A stretch of DNA of 64,000 nucleotides, taken from NCBI GenBank assembly GCA_902599405.1, contig CACKFO010000005.1, forward strand, positions 36,680 through 100,679, written 5' to 3'. Position 1 is the stretch's first letter, and each line of letters opens with the position of its first letter. The position numbers and the translations under genes were made by a program. Source of the stretch: an uncultured Alphaproteobacteria bacterium (GTDB lineage Bacteria; Pseudomonadota; Alphaproteobacteria; HIMB59). Below, piece after piece: positions 50,932-59,485 of the stretch. The notes beneath the pieces were generated by a model that saw only the letters and a program-made list of their open reading frames with translations, did not search any database and was not told where the DNA came from.

Positions 50932-52455
50932 ATGGATGTATTTATACTTCTTTTAGAGGGAATTTTTGTATCCTTTGAACCCTTAAACCTTGGTCTTTTA
51001 ATATTTGGCTGTCTAATTGGTTTATTTGTGGGTGCAATGCCTGGTCTTGGTTCAGTTAATGGTGTTGCAATACTTATTCCAATTACATTTATTATACCAC
51101 CCACTGCAGCAATAATATTTTTAGCAGCTGTCTATTACGGTGCTATGTATGGAGGTGCCATAAGTTCCGTTATGCTAGGCATACCTGGAGCTTCTACTGC
51201 AGTAGCTACAGTTTTTGATGGAAGACCCTTAGCTGTTAAGGGAGAAGCTATGACAGCTTTAACTGCAGCAGCAGTAGGTTCCTTCGTTGGTGGAACTGTA
51301 TCTGTTATTTTATTTACTTTATTTGCACCACCTCTGGCTGAGGTAGCGCTAAGATTTAATGCGCCTGAAACCTTTGCATTAATGGTAATGGCCTTTGCAA
51401 CATTTGTAGGCTTAGGTGGAGATGACGTTCCAAAAACTATTTTTTCTATATTAATTGGATTAGCTTTATCAACTATAGGCTTAGATCTAATTACAGGAAA
51501 ACCAAGATTAATTTTCTTTAATATCCCTGGATTTCTTCATGGAATTAATTTCCTTGTACTTGCTATCGGAATTTATGGAATTGGAGAGATGCTTTGGACC
51601 CTTGAAGAAACAAAAGGTAAAGTTCAAATGTCAAAATTATCAGTCAACATGAAGGAAGTTGGAAGAGCATTTGGCGCTCTTAAAAAAACTATAATGGCAA
51701 TGAACATTGGTTCTTTTCTAGGTTTCTTTGTGGGAATTCTCCCTGCGGCAGGTGCCACACCGGCATCACTTATGTCATATGGAATTACAAAACAATTATC
51801 AAAAAATTCAAAAGAATTTGGTTCAGGTGTCCCAGCTGGAGTTGTTGCTCCAGAATGTGCAAATAATTCTGCTAGCACTGGAAGTATGCTTCCTATGTTA
51901 ACATTAGGTATTCCAGGGTCACCTACAACTGCTATTTTACTTGGGGGCATGATTTTATGGGGACTTACACCAGGTCCTCTTTTATTCACTCAAGAGCCCG
52001 AGTTTGTTTGGGGCTTAATTGGTAGTCTTTATATCGCTAACTTCTTTACACTGGTTTTAAATATTGCGTTAATTCCAGCTTTTTTAATGGTATTAAGGAT
52101 ACCATTTGCCATCTTGGCCCCGGTTATTTTTGTTCTTTGTGTAACAGGTGGTTATGCACCTACACAAAGCCTTCACGACGTATGGTTAATGTTGCTATTC
52201 GGTTTTGCCGGATATATTTTGAGAAAATTAGATTACCCTGTGGCACCAGCTGTTTTATCTATTGTTCTTGGTCCATTAGCTGAAAAAGCTTTAAGACAGT
52301 CTCTAATTTTATCTGATGGTAGTATGGGAATATTTTTTGATATGGCAGAAAAACCTATTGCTGCAATCATAATGTATATTGCAATTGTGCTTTTAATTAT
52401 GCCAGCATTTGGCCCTCTTTATAGAAAATTTTTTAAAAAAGCACAGACTACATAA
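50932..52455 (+). CDS. tctA: tripartite tricarboxylate transporter large membrane subunit (TctA)
   Basis: GLFVGAMPGLGSVNGVAILIP; YYGAMYGGAISSVMLGIPGASTAVAT; GVVAPECANNSASTGSMLPMLTLGIPGSPTTAILLG. Confidence 0.96.
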   Translation: MDVFILLLEGIFVSFEPLNLGLLIFGCLIGLFVGAMPGLGSVNGVAILIPITFIIPPTAAIIFLAAVYYGAMYGGAISSVMLGIPGASTAVATVFDGRPLAVKGEAMTALTAAAVGSFVGGTVSVILFTLFAPPLAEVALRFNAPETFALMVMAFATFVGLGGDDVPKTIFSILIGLALSTIGLDLITGKPRLIFFNIPGFLHGINFLVLAIGIYGIGEMLWTLEETKGKVQMSKLSVNMKEVGRAFGALKKTIMAMNIGSFLGFFVGILPAAGATPASLMSYGITKQLSKNSKEFGSGVPAGVVAPECANNSASTGSMLPMLTLGIPGSPTTAILLGGMILWGLTPGPLLFTQEPEFVWGLIGSLYIANFFTLVLNIALIPAFLMVLRIPFAILAPVIFVLCVTGGYAPTQSLHDVWLMLLFGFAGYILRKLDYPVAPAVLSIVLGPLAEKALRQSLILSDGSMGIFFDMAEKPIAAIIMYIAIVLLIMPAFGPLYRKFFKKAQTT

Positions 52456-53115
52456 ATGATCCAAAAAATAGGACCGGTAAACCTAAAAGGTAAGGTATAC
52501 GACTCACTAAAAAAATATATTTTGTCACTTAATATATATTTAAAACAAAGTGATTTTCATCTAGATGAAAGACAATTATCTGAAAAGCTAGGAGTTAGTC
52601 GGACACCTATTCGAGAAGCTGTTGCTAAATTAGAGCAAGAGGGAATTGTTAAAACAGTTCCAAGAAGAGGCGTATTTGTGCACAGAAAATCAAAAAAAGA
52701 ATTGATTGATATTGTAACTGTATGGGCAGGTCTCGAGGGTTATGCAGCTCATTTAATTATTGCTAATTCTACTAAAGATGAGATTGAAAGTTTAAATAAG
52801 TATTGTCATTACTCAAAAGAGAACGTTTTGTCTGAACTTGATAACTACTCGAATGATAATATTAAATTTCATAATCAAATTATGAAATTAACTAAAGTAA
52901 AATTAATGGGAGAAATTTTAGAGTCACAGTTAATTCATTTACAATACTTGAGGAAAAAATTTGTAATAGAGTCACATAGAGCTGTCAAATCTATTGATGA
53001 ACACAATGACATTGTTAGATCTCTTGTCGCAGGCCAGGGATCAAAAGCAGAAAAACTTCTTAAAAATCACGCACTTACTTTAGTTGATAAGATACAAGAA
53101 AGCATTAATTCATAA
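52456..53115 (+). CDS. GntR-family (FCD-domain) transcriptional regulator
   Basis: wHTH DERQLSEKLGVSRTPIREAVAKLEQEGIVKTVPRRGVFV; C-terminal FCD-like helical domain. Confidence 0.93.
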   Translation: MIQKIGPVNLKGKVYDSLKKYILSLNIYLKQSDFHLDERQLSEKLGVSRTPIREAVAKLEQEGIVKTVPRRGVFVHRKSKKELIDIVTVWAGLEGYAAHLIIANSTKDEIESLNKYCHYSKENVLSELDNYSNDNIKFHNQIMKLTKVKLMGEILESQLIHLQYLRKKFVIESHRAVKSIDEHNDIVRSLVAGQGSKAEKLLKNHALTLVDKIQESINS

Positions 53116-53144
53116 GGCAAAATTCTTTGCAAGACCTCTAAATC

Positions 53145-53161
53145 TGGTATACATTATACCA
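53145..53161. promoter_or_regulatory. candidate GntR/FCD operator, copy 2: TGGTATA-CAT-TATACCA
   Basis: Perfect 7-nt arms, 3-nt spacer identical to copy 1; 17 nt before the start codon of the downstream lyase gene. Confidence 0.78.
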
Positions 53162-53178
53162 CCAGGGAGAGGTTAAAA

Positions 53179-54855
53179 ATGTCTACAGGATCTAACGAAC
53201 AAATGATAACTGGCGGTGAGCTGGTTGCTAAAGCCCTTAAAGCAGAAGGAGTTGAGGTTATTTACACTTTATGTGGGGGACACATTATTGATATTTACAA
53301 TGGATGTCTAAACGAAGGAATTAAAATTATTGACGTACGTCATGAAGAAGTTGCCTCTCATGCAGCTGATGGTTATGCAAGAATGACAGGTAAACCTGGA
53401 TGTGCAGTTGTAACCGCTGGACCAGGTACGACACATGCATTAACAGGAGTAGCAAATGCTTTTAGAGCTGAAATCCCGATGCTTTTAATTGGAGGACAAA
53501 GTTCACTTACACAACATAAAATGGGATCTTTACAAGATTTACCTCACGTAGACATGATGCAACCAATTACAAAATTTGCAGCAACTGTAATGTCAACCGA
53601 GAGATGTGCAGACATGGTATCAATGGCTTTTAGGGAAACCAGAAATGGATCTTTTGGTCCATCATTTTTAGAAATTCCAAGAGATATACTTGACTCTTCA
53701 ATTCCAATGAGTAAAGCCGTCTTACCAGAAGCAGGAAAATATAGTGCCTCATCAAAAACATTAGCAGACCCTGTAGATGTACAAAAAGCTGCTGATATTA
53801 TTTCTAATGCAGAGAGACCGTGCATACTTTTAGGTCAACAGGTTTGGACTTGCCAATCTACAAAAGATGCAATCGACTTTGTTAAAAATATGAATATACC
53901 TGCTTATTTAAATGGTGCTGCTAGAGGTTCAATGCCACCTGGAGACCCACATCACTTTCACAGAACTAGAAGAAATGCTTTTACCAAGTCAGATTGTATT
54001 ATAATTGTTGGAACACCTTTTGATTTTAGAATGGGTTACGGTAAAAGATTAAATCCTAACGCAACTGTTATTCAAATTGATATGGACTATAGAACTGTTG
54101 GAAAAAATAGAGATATATCACTTGGTTTGGTTGGACACATAGGAACAACTCTAAAGGCTATCTCTGAAGCAGGAACAAAAAAAGATCGTTCAGATTGGTT
54201 TAATGAACTCCGATCTGGGGAAGAGGCAGCTTTAGAAAAATTGATGCCTACATTTACAACAGATAAATCTCCTATTAGCCCTTATAGAGTAGCTTGGGAA
54301 CTCAACCAGTTTTTAAACGATGACACTATATACATAGGTGATGGAGGAGATGTTGTAACCATAAGTGCTCAAGCAGTTCAACCTAGAATGCCTGGTGCCT
54401 GGATGGACCCAGGGCCCCTTGGAACTTTAGGTGTCGGAGTACCATACGCGCTTGCAGCCAAATTAGCTGCACCTGAAAAAGAAATTCTTTTATATTGTGG
54501 TGATGGTGCTTTTTCAATGACTGGAATGGACTTCGAGGCTTTTGTCAGACACAAAGCCCCTGTTTTAACAGTTATTGGGAATAACTCTGCTCAAAACCAG
54601 ATCAGATTTGGTCAAATTATGAAGTACGGTGAAGATAAAGGAAATGTTGGAAACATCTTGGGTGATGTTAACTTTGATGAGTTTGCAAAAATCTTTGGTG
54701 GTCATGGCGAAGCTGTTAGAGAAGCAAAAGAAATCCAACCTGCACTTCAAAGAGCAAGAGAGGCTGTTAAGTCAGGTATACCTGCAATCGTAAATATTTG
54801 GGTGGATAAAGAAGAATTTGCTCCTGGTACAAAAAACCAGACTATGTACAAATAA
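53179..54855 (+). CDS. ThDP-dependent lyase, 2-hydroxyacyl-CoA lyase (HACL2/ILVBL)-like
   Basis: TLCGGHIIDIYNGCLNEGIKIIDVRHEEVASHAADGYARMTGKPG; TAGPGTTHALTGVANA; ThDP motif GDGAFSMTGMDFEAFVRHKAPVLTVIGNN; adjacent formyl-CoA transferase. Confidence 0.72.
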   Translation: MSTGSNEQMITGGELVAKALKAEGVEVIYTLCGGHIIDIYNGCLNEGIKIIDVRHEEVASHAADGYARMTGKPGCAVVTAGPGTTHALTGVANAFRAEIPMLLIGGQSSLTQHKMGSLQDLPHVDMMQPITKFAATVMSTERCADMVSMAFRETRNGSFGPSFLEIPRDILDSSIPMSKAVLPEAGKYSASSKTLADPVDVQKAADIISNAERPCILLGQQVWTCQSTKDAIDFVKNMNIPAYLNGAARGSMPPGDPHHFHRTRRNAFTKSDCIIIVGTPFDFRMGYGKRLNPNATVIQIDMDYRTVGKNRDISLGLVGHIGTTLKAISEAGTKKDRSDWFNELRSGEEAALEKLMPTFTTDKSPISPYRVAWELNQFLNDDTIYIGDGGDVVTISAQAVQPRMPGAWMDPGPLGTLGVGVPYALAAKLAAPEKEILLYCGDGAFSMTGMDFEAFVRHKAPVLTVIGNNSAQNQIRFGQIMKYGEDKGNVGNILGDVNFDEFAKIFGGHGEAVREAKEIQPALQRAREAVKSGIPAIVNIWVDKEEFAPGTKNQTMYK

Positions 54856-54871
54856 ACTTTAGGAGGAAACC

Positions 54872-56119
54872 ATGGAAGCTTTAAAAGGTGTCAAAATATT
54901 AGACATGACACACGTCCAGTCCGGACCAACTTGCACACAATTACTAGCTTGGTTTGGTGCAGATGTCGTAAAAGTTGAAAGACCAGGAGTGGGTGATGCT
55001 ACAAGAGGTCAGCTAAGAGACGTTCCTGATGCAGACAGTTTGTACTTTACCATGCTAAACTCAAATAAAAGAAGTATAACATTAAACCCAAAGAAACCAG
55101 AGGGTTCAAAAATATTTACAAAGTTAATCCAAGAGTGTGATGTGATGGTAGAAAATTTTGCTCCTGGTGCTTTAGATAGAATGGGCTTTTCATGGGAAAA
55201 AATTCAAGAAATAAATCCAAGAATGATTTATGCGTCTGTTAAAGGTTTTGGTCCAGGAAAATATGAAGATTGTAAAGTTTATGAGAATGTTGCTCAGTGC
55301 GCAGGTGGATCTGCTTCAACAACAGGCATGCTTGGAGAAGTTCCTTTAGTCACCGGTGCACAAATAGGAGATAGTGGAACAGGACTACATTTAGCATTGG
55401 GTATAGTTACTGCTTTATTCCATAGAGAAAAGTCAGGAAAGGGACAAAGAGTATCTGCCGCAATGCAAGATGGAGTTTTAAATCTTTGCAGAGTTAAACT
55501 TCGTGACCAACAGAGACTTTCAAGAGGGCCTTTAAAAGAATACTCTCAATTCGGAGAAGACATTCCTTTTGGTGACTCTACGCCTCGCGCAGGTAACGAT
55601 TCAGGTGGTGGTCAGCCAGGAAGAATTCTAAAATGTAAAGGTTGGGAAAAGGATCCTAATGCATATACATATTTTATTACCCAGGCGGCTGTTTGGGAAA
55701 AAGTATGTGATGTTATTGGTAAACCCGAATGGAAAGAGGATGAAAATTACTCAACTCCTGCTAAAAGACTACCAAGGTTAAACGAAATATTTGATACAAT
55801 TGAGTCATGGACAATGACCAAGACTAAATTTGAGGTAATGGATATATGTAACCCTTTAGATATACCAGTTGGTCCAATATTATCTCTAAAAGAATTAGCT
55901 GAAGATCAAGGTCTGAGAGACACTAATACTATAGTTGAAGTCGATCACCCTGAACGAGGGAAATATTTGACTGTTGGTAATCCGATTAAGTTATCTGACT
56001 CCCCAGCAAAAGTTGAAAGATCTCCACTTCTCGGAGAGCATACTGATGAGATATTAAAAGAATTTTGTCAGATGAGTGACGATGAAATTAAAGCTGTAAG
56101 AGAGGCCGGAGCAGTATAA
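54872..56119 (+). CDS. frc: class III CoA-transferase, formyl-CoA transferase (Frc) type
   Basis: [17 protein letters not shown] (catalytic Asp region), [55 protein letters not shown]; strong resemblance to Oxalobacter Frc from memory. Confidence 0.85.
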   Translation: MEALKGVKILDMTHVQSGPTCTQLLAWFGADVVKVERPGVGDATRGQLRDVPDADSLYFTMLNSNKRSITLNPKKPEGSKIFTKLIQECDVMVENFAPGALDRMGFSWEKIQEINPRMIYASVKGFGPGKYEDCKVYENVAQCAGGSASTTGMLGEVPLVTGAQIGDSGTGLHLALGIVTALFHREKSGKGQRVSAAMQDGVLNLCRVKLRDQQRLSRGPLKEYSQFGEDIPFGDSTPRAGNDSGGGQPGRILKCKGWEKDPNAYTYFITQAAVWEKVCDVIGKPEWKEDENYSTPAKRLPRLNEIFDTIESWTMTKTKFEVMDICNPLDIPVGPILSLKELAEDQGLRDTNTIVEVDHPERGKYLTVGNPIKLSDSPAKVERSPLLGEHTDEILKEFCQMSDDEIKAVREAGAV

Positions 56120-56145
56120 GATATATTTTAATTTAAGGAGCAATA

Positions 56146-57063
56146 ATGAAAATAATTTTAATGGGGCAACAGGCATTTGGAAAAAGTGCTTTAGAAAAAT
56201 TTCATACAGAAACAGACCATGAAGTAGTAGCAGTATATTGTGCACCTGACAAAGAGGGTAAACCAGTCGATCCTGTTAAAGAATACGCTCAAAGTGTTAG
56301 TTTGCCTGTTTACCAACCCTCAAATTTTAAAGACCAAGAGGTACTAGACCAAATTAAGTCTCATGGTGCGGATTTATGTGTCATGGCTTATGTAATAATT
56401 TTTGTGCCTGAAGGAGCGAGAGATATTCCCACTCATGGATCTATTTGTTTTCACCCCTCACTACTTCCACTCCATAGAGGACCAAGTTCAATAAACTGGC
56501 CTATAATTGGTGGCTCCACAAAAACAGGTCTTTCAATTTTTTATCCAAATGATGGGCTAGATGAGGGTGAAATATTACTTCAAAAAGAAGTTGATATTGG
56601 TCCTGATGATACTTTAGGAGATGTTTATTTTAAAAAGATATTTCCATTAGGCCTTGAAGCATGTGTTGAAGCCGCAAATTTAATTGAGTCTGGTAATGCA
56701 CCAAAGACACCTCAAGATGACTCTAAAGCAACATATGAGTCTTGGTGTAAAAAAAGTGATGCAAGAATTGATTGGAAAAAACCCGGAAACGAAATTTATA
56801 ATTTAATAAGGGGTTGCAACCCTCAGCCTGGTGCATGGGCTGAATTCATGGGTGATGAGTATGTCTTTTATGACACTAAGTTTATTGACGAGCAAAGTGC
56901 TGAGCATTTTCCAGGTCAAATCATATCAATTAATGCTGAAAACGTCAGAATCGCAGTTAAAGGTGGATTTATTGAGGTATCAAGATTTAAATCAGACCAA
57001 GGTAAATTATTTGTTAAAGACATGAATACTGCAGTATTTACAGAGGGTGATTTATTCTCATAA
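56146..57063 (+). CDS. standalone formyltransferase/10-formyl-THF hydrolase-domain protein (ALDH1L1 N-domain-like)
   Basis: MGQQAFGKSALEKF, VYCAPDKEGKPVDPVKEYA, SICFHPSLLPLHRGPSSINWPIIGG, GLSIFYPNDGLDEGEILLQKE, NLIRGCNPQPGAWAEF. Confidence 0.82.
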   Translation: MKIILMGQQAFGKSALEKFHTETDHEVVAVYCAPDKEGKPVDPVKEYAQSVSLPVYQPSNFKDQEVLDQIKSHGADLCVMAYVIIFVPEGARDIPTHGSICFHPSLLPLHRGPSSINWPIIGGSTKTGLSIFYPNDGLDEGEILLQKEVDIGPDDTLGDVYFKKIFPLGLEACVEAANLIESGNAPKTPQDDSKATYESWCKKSDARIDWKKPGNEIYNLIRGCNPQPGAWAEFMGDEYVFYDTKFIDEQSAEHFPGQIISINAENVRIAVKGGFIEVSRFKSDQGKLFVKDMNTAVFTEGDLFS

Positions 57064-57072
57064 TAGCTTTTA

Positions 57073-57567
57073 GTGGCTAAACTTAATAAAGATTCACTTA
57101 AGACCTTATCATTTATAACTTATTTCATAATACTTTTTGTATTCTGGTTTATTTTATCTGGTTACCTTAAATCGCTTTTACTTTTTTTTGGACTAGTCAG
57201 TGTTCTTTTTGTTTTTTGGATGTCTTATAGAGCTAAAGCTCTCGAGGAAGACTCTCTTCCTTTAAAAATTATTCTTAGATTACCATTTTATTGGATTTGG
57301 TTATTTAAAGAAATTTTTAAATCTGGAATTACTACAACAGCTTTAATATGGAATGGTAAATACTCTCCACAACTAATAAGCGTAAAAGCATCTCAGAAGA
57401 ATAGAACAGGTATTGCAAACTATGCAAACGCTATAACTCTTACTCCGGGTACAGTAACAATAGAAGTAGATAAAAAAACATTTCTAGTTCACGCATTAAG
57501 TAAGAAGCTATCAGAAGACTTGCAAACAGATGATATGAACAAAGTAATTACGGATTTAGATAAATGA
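57073..57567 (+). CDS. mnhE: Na+/H+ antiporter subunit E (MnhE/MrpE)
   Basis: LPFYWIWLFKEIFKSGITTTALIW, NAITLTPGTVTIEVDKKTFLVHAL; GTG start. Confidence 0.92.
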   Translation: MAKLNKDSLKTLSFITYFIILFVFWFILSGYLKSLLLFFGLVSVLFVFWMSYRAKALEEDSLPLKIILRLPFYWIWLFKEIFKSGITTTALIWNGKYSPQLISVKASQKNRTGIANYANAITLTPGTVTIEVDKKTFLVHALSKKLSEDLQTDDMNKVITDLDK

Positions 57568-57833
57568 TTTTTTTTGCAACTTTAATTGTTCTGGGCGTCT
57601 CTGTAGCATTATGTTTAGTTCGAGCAATCAAAGGACCAACTCCTTTTGATAGAATATTATCTATATCAAGCATTGGAACTATTATAGCCATAGGTATCAG
57701 TGTTCATGGTTTTGCATTCGATAGACCTGATTTTGTCGATATTTCTTTGATGTATATACTTTTGAATTTTTTAGGCACCATTGCAATACTTAGGTATTAC
57801 AAAATAAAAAGAAAAAAAAGTAATGTCGTATAA
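57564..57833 (+). CDS. mnhF: Na+/H+ antiporter subunit F
   Basis: VRAIKGPTPFDRILSISSIGT; 3 TM, between E and G. Confidence 0.9.
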   Translation: MIFFATLIVLGVSVALCLVRAIKGPTPFDRILSISSIGTIIAIGISVHGFAFDRPDFVDISLMYILLNFLGTIAILRYYKIKRKKSNVV

Positions 57834-58137
57834 TTATATCGAGTTAGTTTCTTTAGTCTTATTAGCTATTGGCTGCTTCTTCATTTTATCTGGTAGTCTA
57901 GGCCTTATAAAGTTACCCGATGTATTTAGTCGAATTCATGCTGCTGGTTTAATTGATACTCTAGGATCAGGTTTTATAGTCTTAGCTTTGATAGTTTATT
58001 CTGGTTTTAGTTTATTAAGTCTTAAACTTTTATTAATACCTTTATTTTTAATATTTACTAGCCCTGTAACAGGCCATGCAATAGCTCTATTTGCACATGA
58101 GTCGGGGTATAAGCCAAAGGGAAAAAATAAAAAATGA
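57823..58137 (+). CDS. mnhG: Na+/H+ antiporter subunit G
   Basis: LLAIGCFFILSGSLGLIKLPDVFSRIHAAGLIDTLG. Confidence 0.93.
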   Translation: MSYNYIELVSLVLLAIGCFFILSGSLGLIKLPDVFSRIHAAGLIDTLGSGFIVLALIVYSGFSLLSLKLLLIPLFLIFTSPVTGHAIALFAHESGYKPKGKNKK

Positions 58138-58703
58138 ACTTTTTATTAATTAATTTTTTCTTAATTTCGCTTCTATTGGTAACAACCTTTTTTATTTTTA
58201 AAACCACGTCATTAATAAGTGTTGTTGCACTCACAGGCGCTTTTACTTTGTTATGCTCAGCTATATATGTGAATTTAGATGCGGTTGATGTAGCATTTAC
58301 TGAAGCTGCAGTTGGTTCTGGTATATCAACAATTTTAATGGTAATGGCTGCTGCGAAATTACCAGAAGGAAAAAAAAATAAATTAATAAACTTATTTCCG
58401 AGTATCATTCTTGCAGTAGCGATATCACTTATATTGATTATTATAATTGCAAACCTCCCTTTATTAGGAGATCCTAATGCACCAATACATCTTCATGTAG
58501 TTCCAGAGTACTTAAAGGAAAGTAAAGATTTTTTTCATATACCAAATGTTGTTACTAATATTTTAGCAAGTTATAGAGGTTTTGATACTTTGGGAGAAAC
58601 AATAGTAATATTTACCGCAGGCTTAGGTGTCATTGCTTTATTAACTAGCAACACTCTTAATCGTAAAACTAATTTTAAAAAAAATAAAAAAAATGAGAGA
58701 TAA
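58134..58703 (+). CDS. DUF4040/MbhD-MbhE-like antiporter subunit (equivalent to the MrpA C-terminal part)
   Basis: VVALTGAFTLLCSAIYVNLDAVDVAFTEAAVGSGISTILMVMA; followed by an MbhE-like segment. Confidence 0.82.
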   Translation: MNFLLINFFLISLLLVTTFFIFKTTSLISVVALTGAFTLLCSAIYVNLDAVDVAFTEAAVGSGISTILMVMAAAKLPEGKKNKLINLFPSIILAVAISLILIIIIANLPLLGDPNAPIHLHVVPEYLKESKDFFHIPNVVTNILASYRGFDTLGETIVIFTAGLGVIALLTSNTLNRKTNFKKNKKNER

Positions 58704-59130
58704 AATTTCATCTAGTCCAGTATTAAGCGTTGTTAGCAAAATTCTTTTTGCACCGATTATTATATTTGGGCTTTACGTTCAATTTCATGGTGACTATGGA
58801 CCAGGCGGTGGATTTCAGGCTGGGGTAATAGTAGCGGCAGCATTTATATTGTATTCAATGATATTTGGGCTTTCAAAAGGAGAAACTTTAGTTCCAATAA
58901 TGATCAATCGATATTTAATGTGCATAGGTGTTTTGTTATATGCAGGTGTCGGAATAGTTTCAATATTTCTTGATGGGATGTATTTAGATTACAATGTTTT
59001 GTCATCAGACCCATCAACTGGTCAACATATTGGTATTATATTAGTTGAGCTAGGAGTAGGCATTACAGTTGCAACTGTAATGATTGCTTTGTATCACTCT
59101 TTTGCTTCCTTTGGGGAAATTAATGAGTAA
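58693..59130 (+). CDS. mnhB: Na+/H+ antiporter subunit B
   Basis: FGLYVQFHGDYGPGGGFQAGVIVAAAFILY. Confidence 0.93.
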   Translation: MRDKISSSPVLSVVSKILFAPIIIFGLYVQFHGDYGPGGGFQAGVIVAAAFILYSMIFGLSKGETLVPIMINRYLMCIGVLLYAGVGIVSIFLDGMYLDYNVLSSDPSTGQHIGIILVELGVGITVATVMIALYHSFASFGEINE

Positions 59131-59485
59131 TTTTATTTATTTTTGGAACCATTTTGCCTTTATTTTACTTATGGTTGGCGGATTATTTATAATCATCACA
59201 AGTCAAAACTATTTAAAAAAGGTAGTTGGCTTAGCAATTTTTCAAACTGCAGTTTTTGTATTTTTTGTATCACTCGCAAAAGTTTTAGATGGAACCGCCC
59301 CTATATTAACAAAAATGGCAAATGCCTATTCAAATCCATTGCCACACGTCTTAATACTGACCGCTATCGTCGTTGGAGTGGCCACTTCAGCGCTTGGATT
59401 AGCTTTAGTATTACAAATTTACAAGAACTACGAAACAATTGAAGAAAAAGAAATAGAGTCTTTGGAGCTAAAGTCAGATAAATAA
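59123..59485 (+). CDS. mnhC: Na+/H+ antiporter subunit C (NuoK-like)
   Basis: LPHVLILTAIVVGVATSALGLALVLQIYKNY; listed ORF begins 59084, natural start MSNFIYFW at 59123. Confidence 0.92.
   Translation: MSNFIYFWNHFAFILLMVGGLFIIITSQNYLKKVVGLAIFQTAVFVFFVSLAKVLDGTAPILTKMANAYSNPLPHVLILTAIVVGVATSALGLALVLQIYKNYETIEEKEIESLELKSDK

Noticed and set aside
53179-56119. Simple annotation as a classical oxalate operon (oxc-frc)
   Set aside because: Frc is convincing, but the ThDP enzyme does not show the Oxc active-site segments I remember and looks closer to HACL2/ILVBL, so oxalate specificity is left open.
43840-57063. Integrated genomic island with tRNA-Glu attachment site
   Set aside because: No integrase, no mobility genes and no repeated tRNA 3' end were seen at the distal boundary; called only an accessory block.
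59143-59442. ORF 59143-59442 + as a gene
   Set aside because: Out-of-frame inside mnhC, which has clear NuoK-like motifs.
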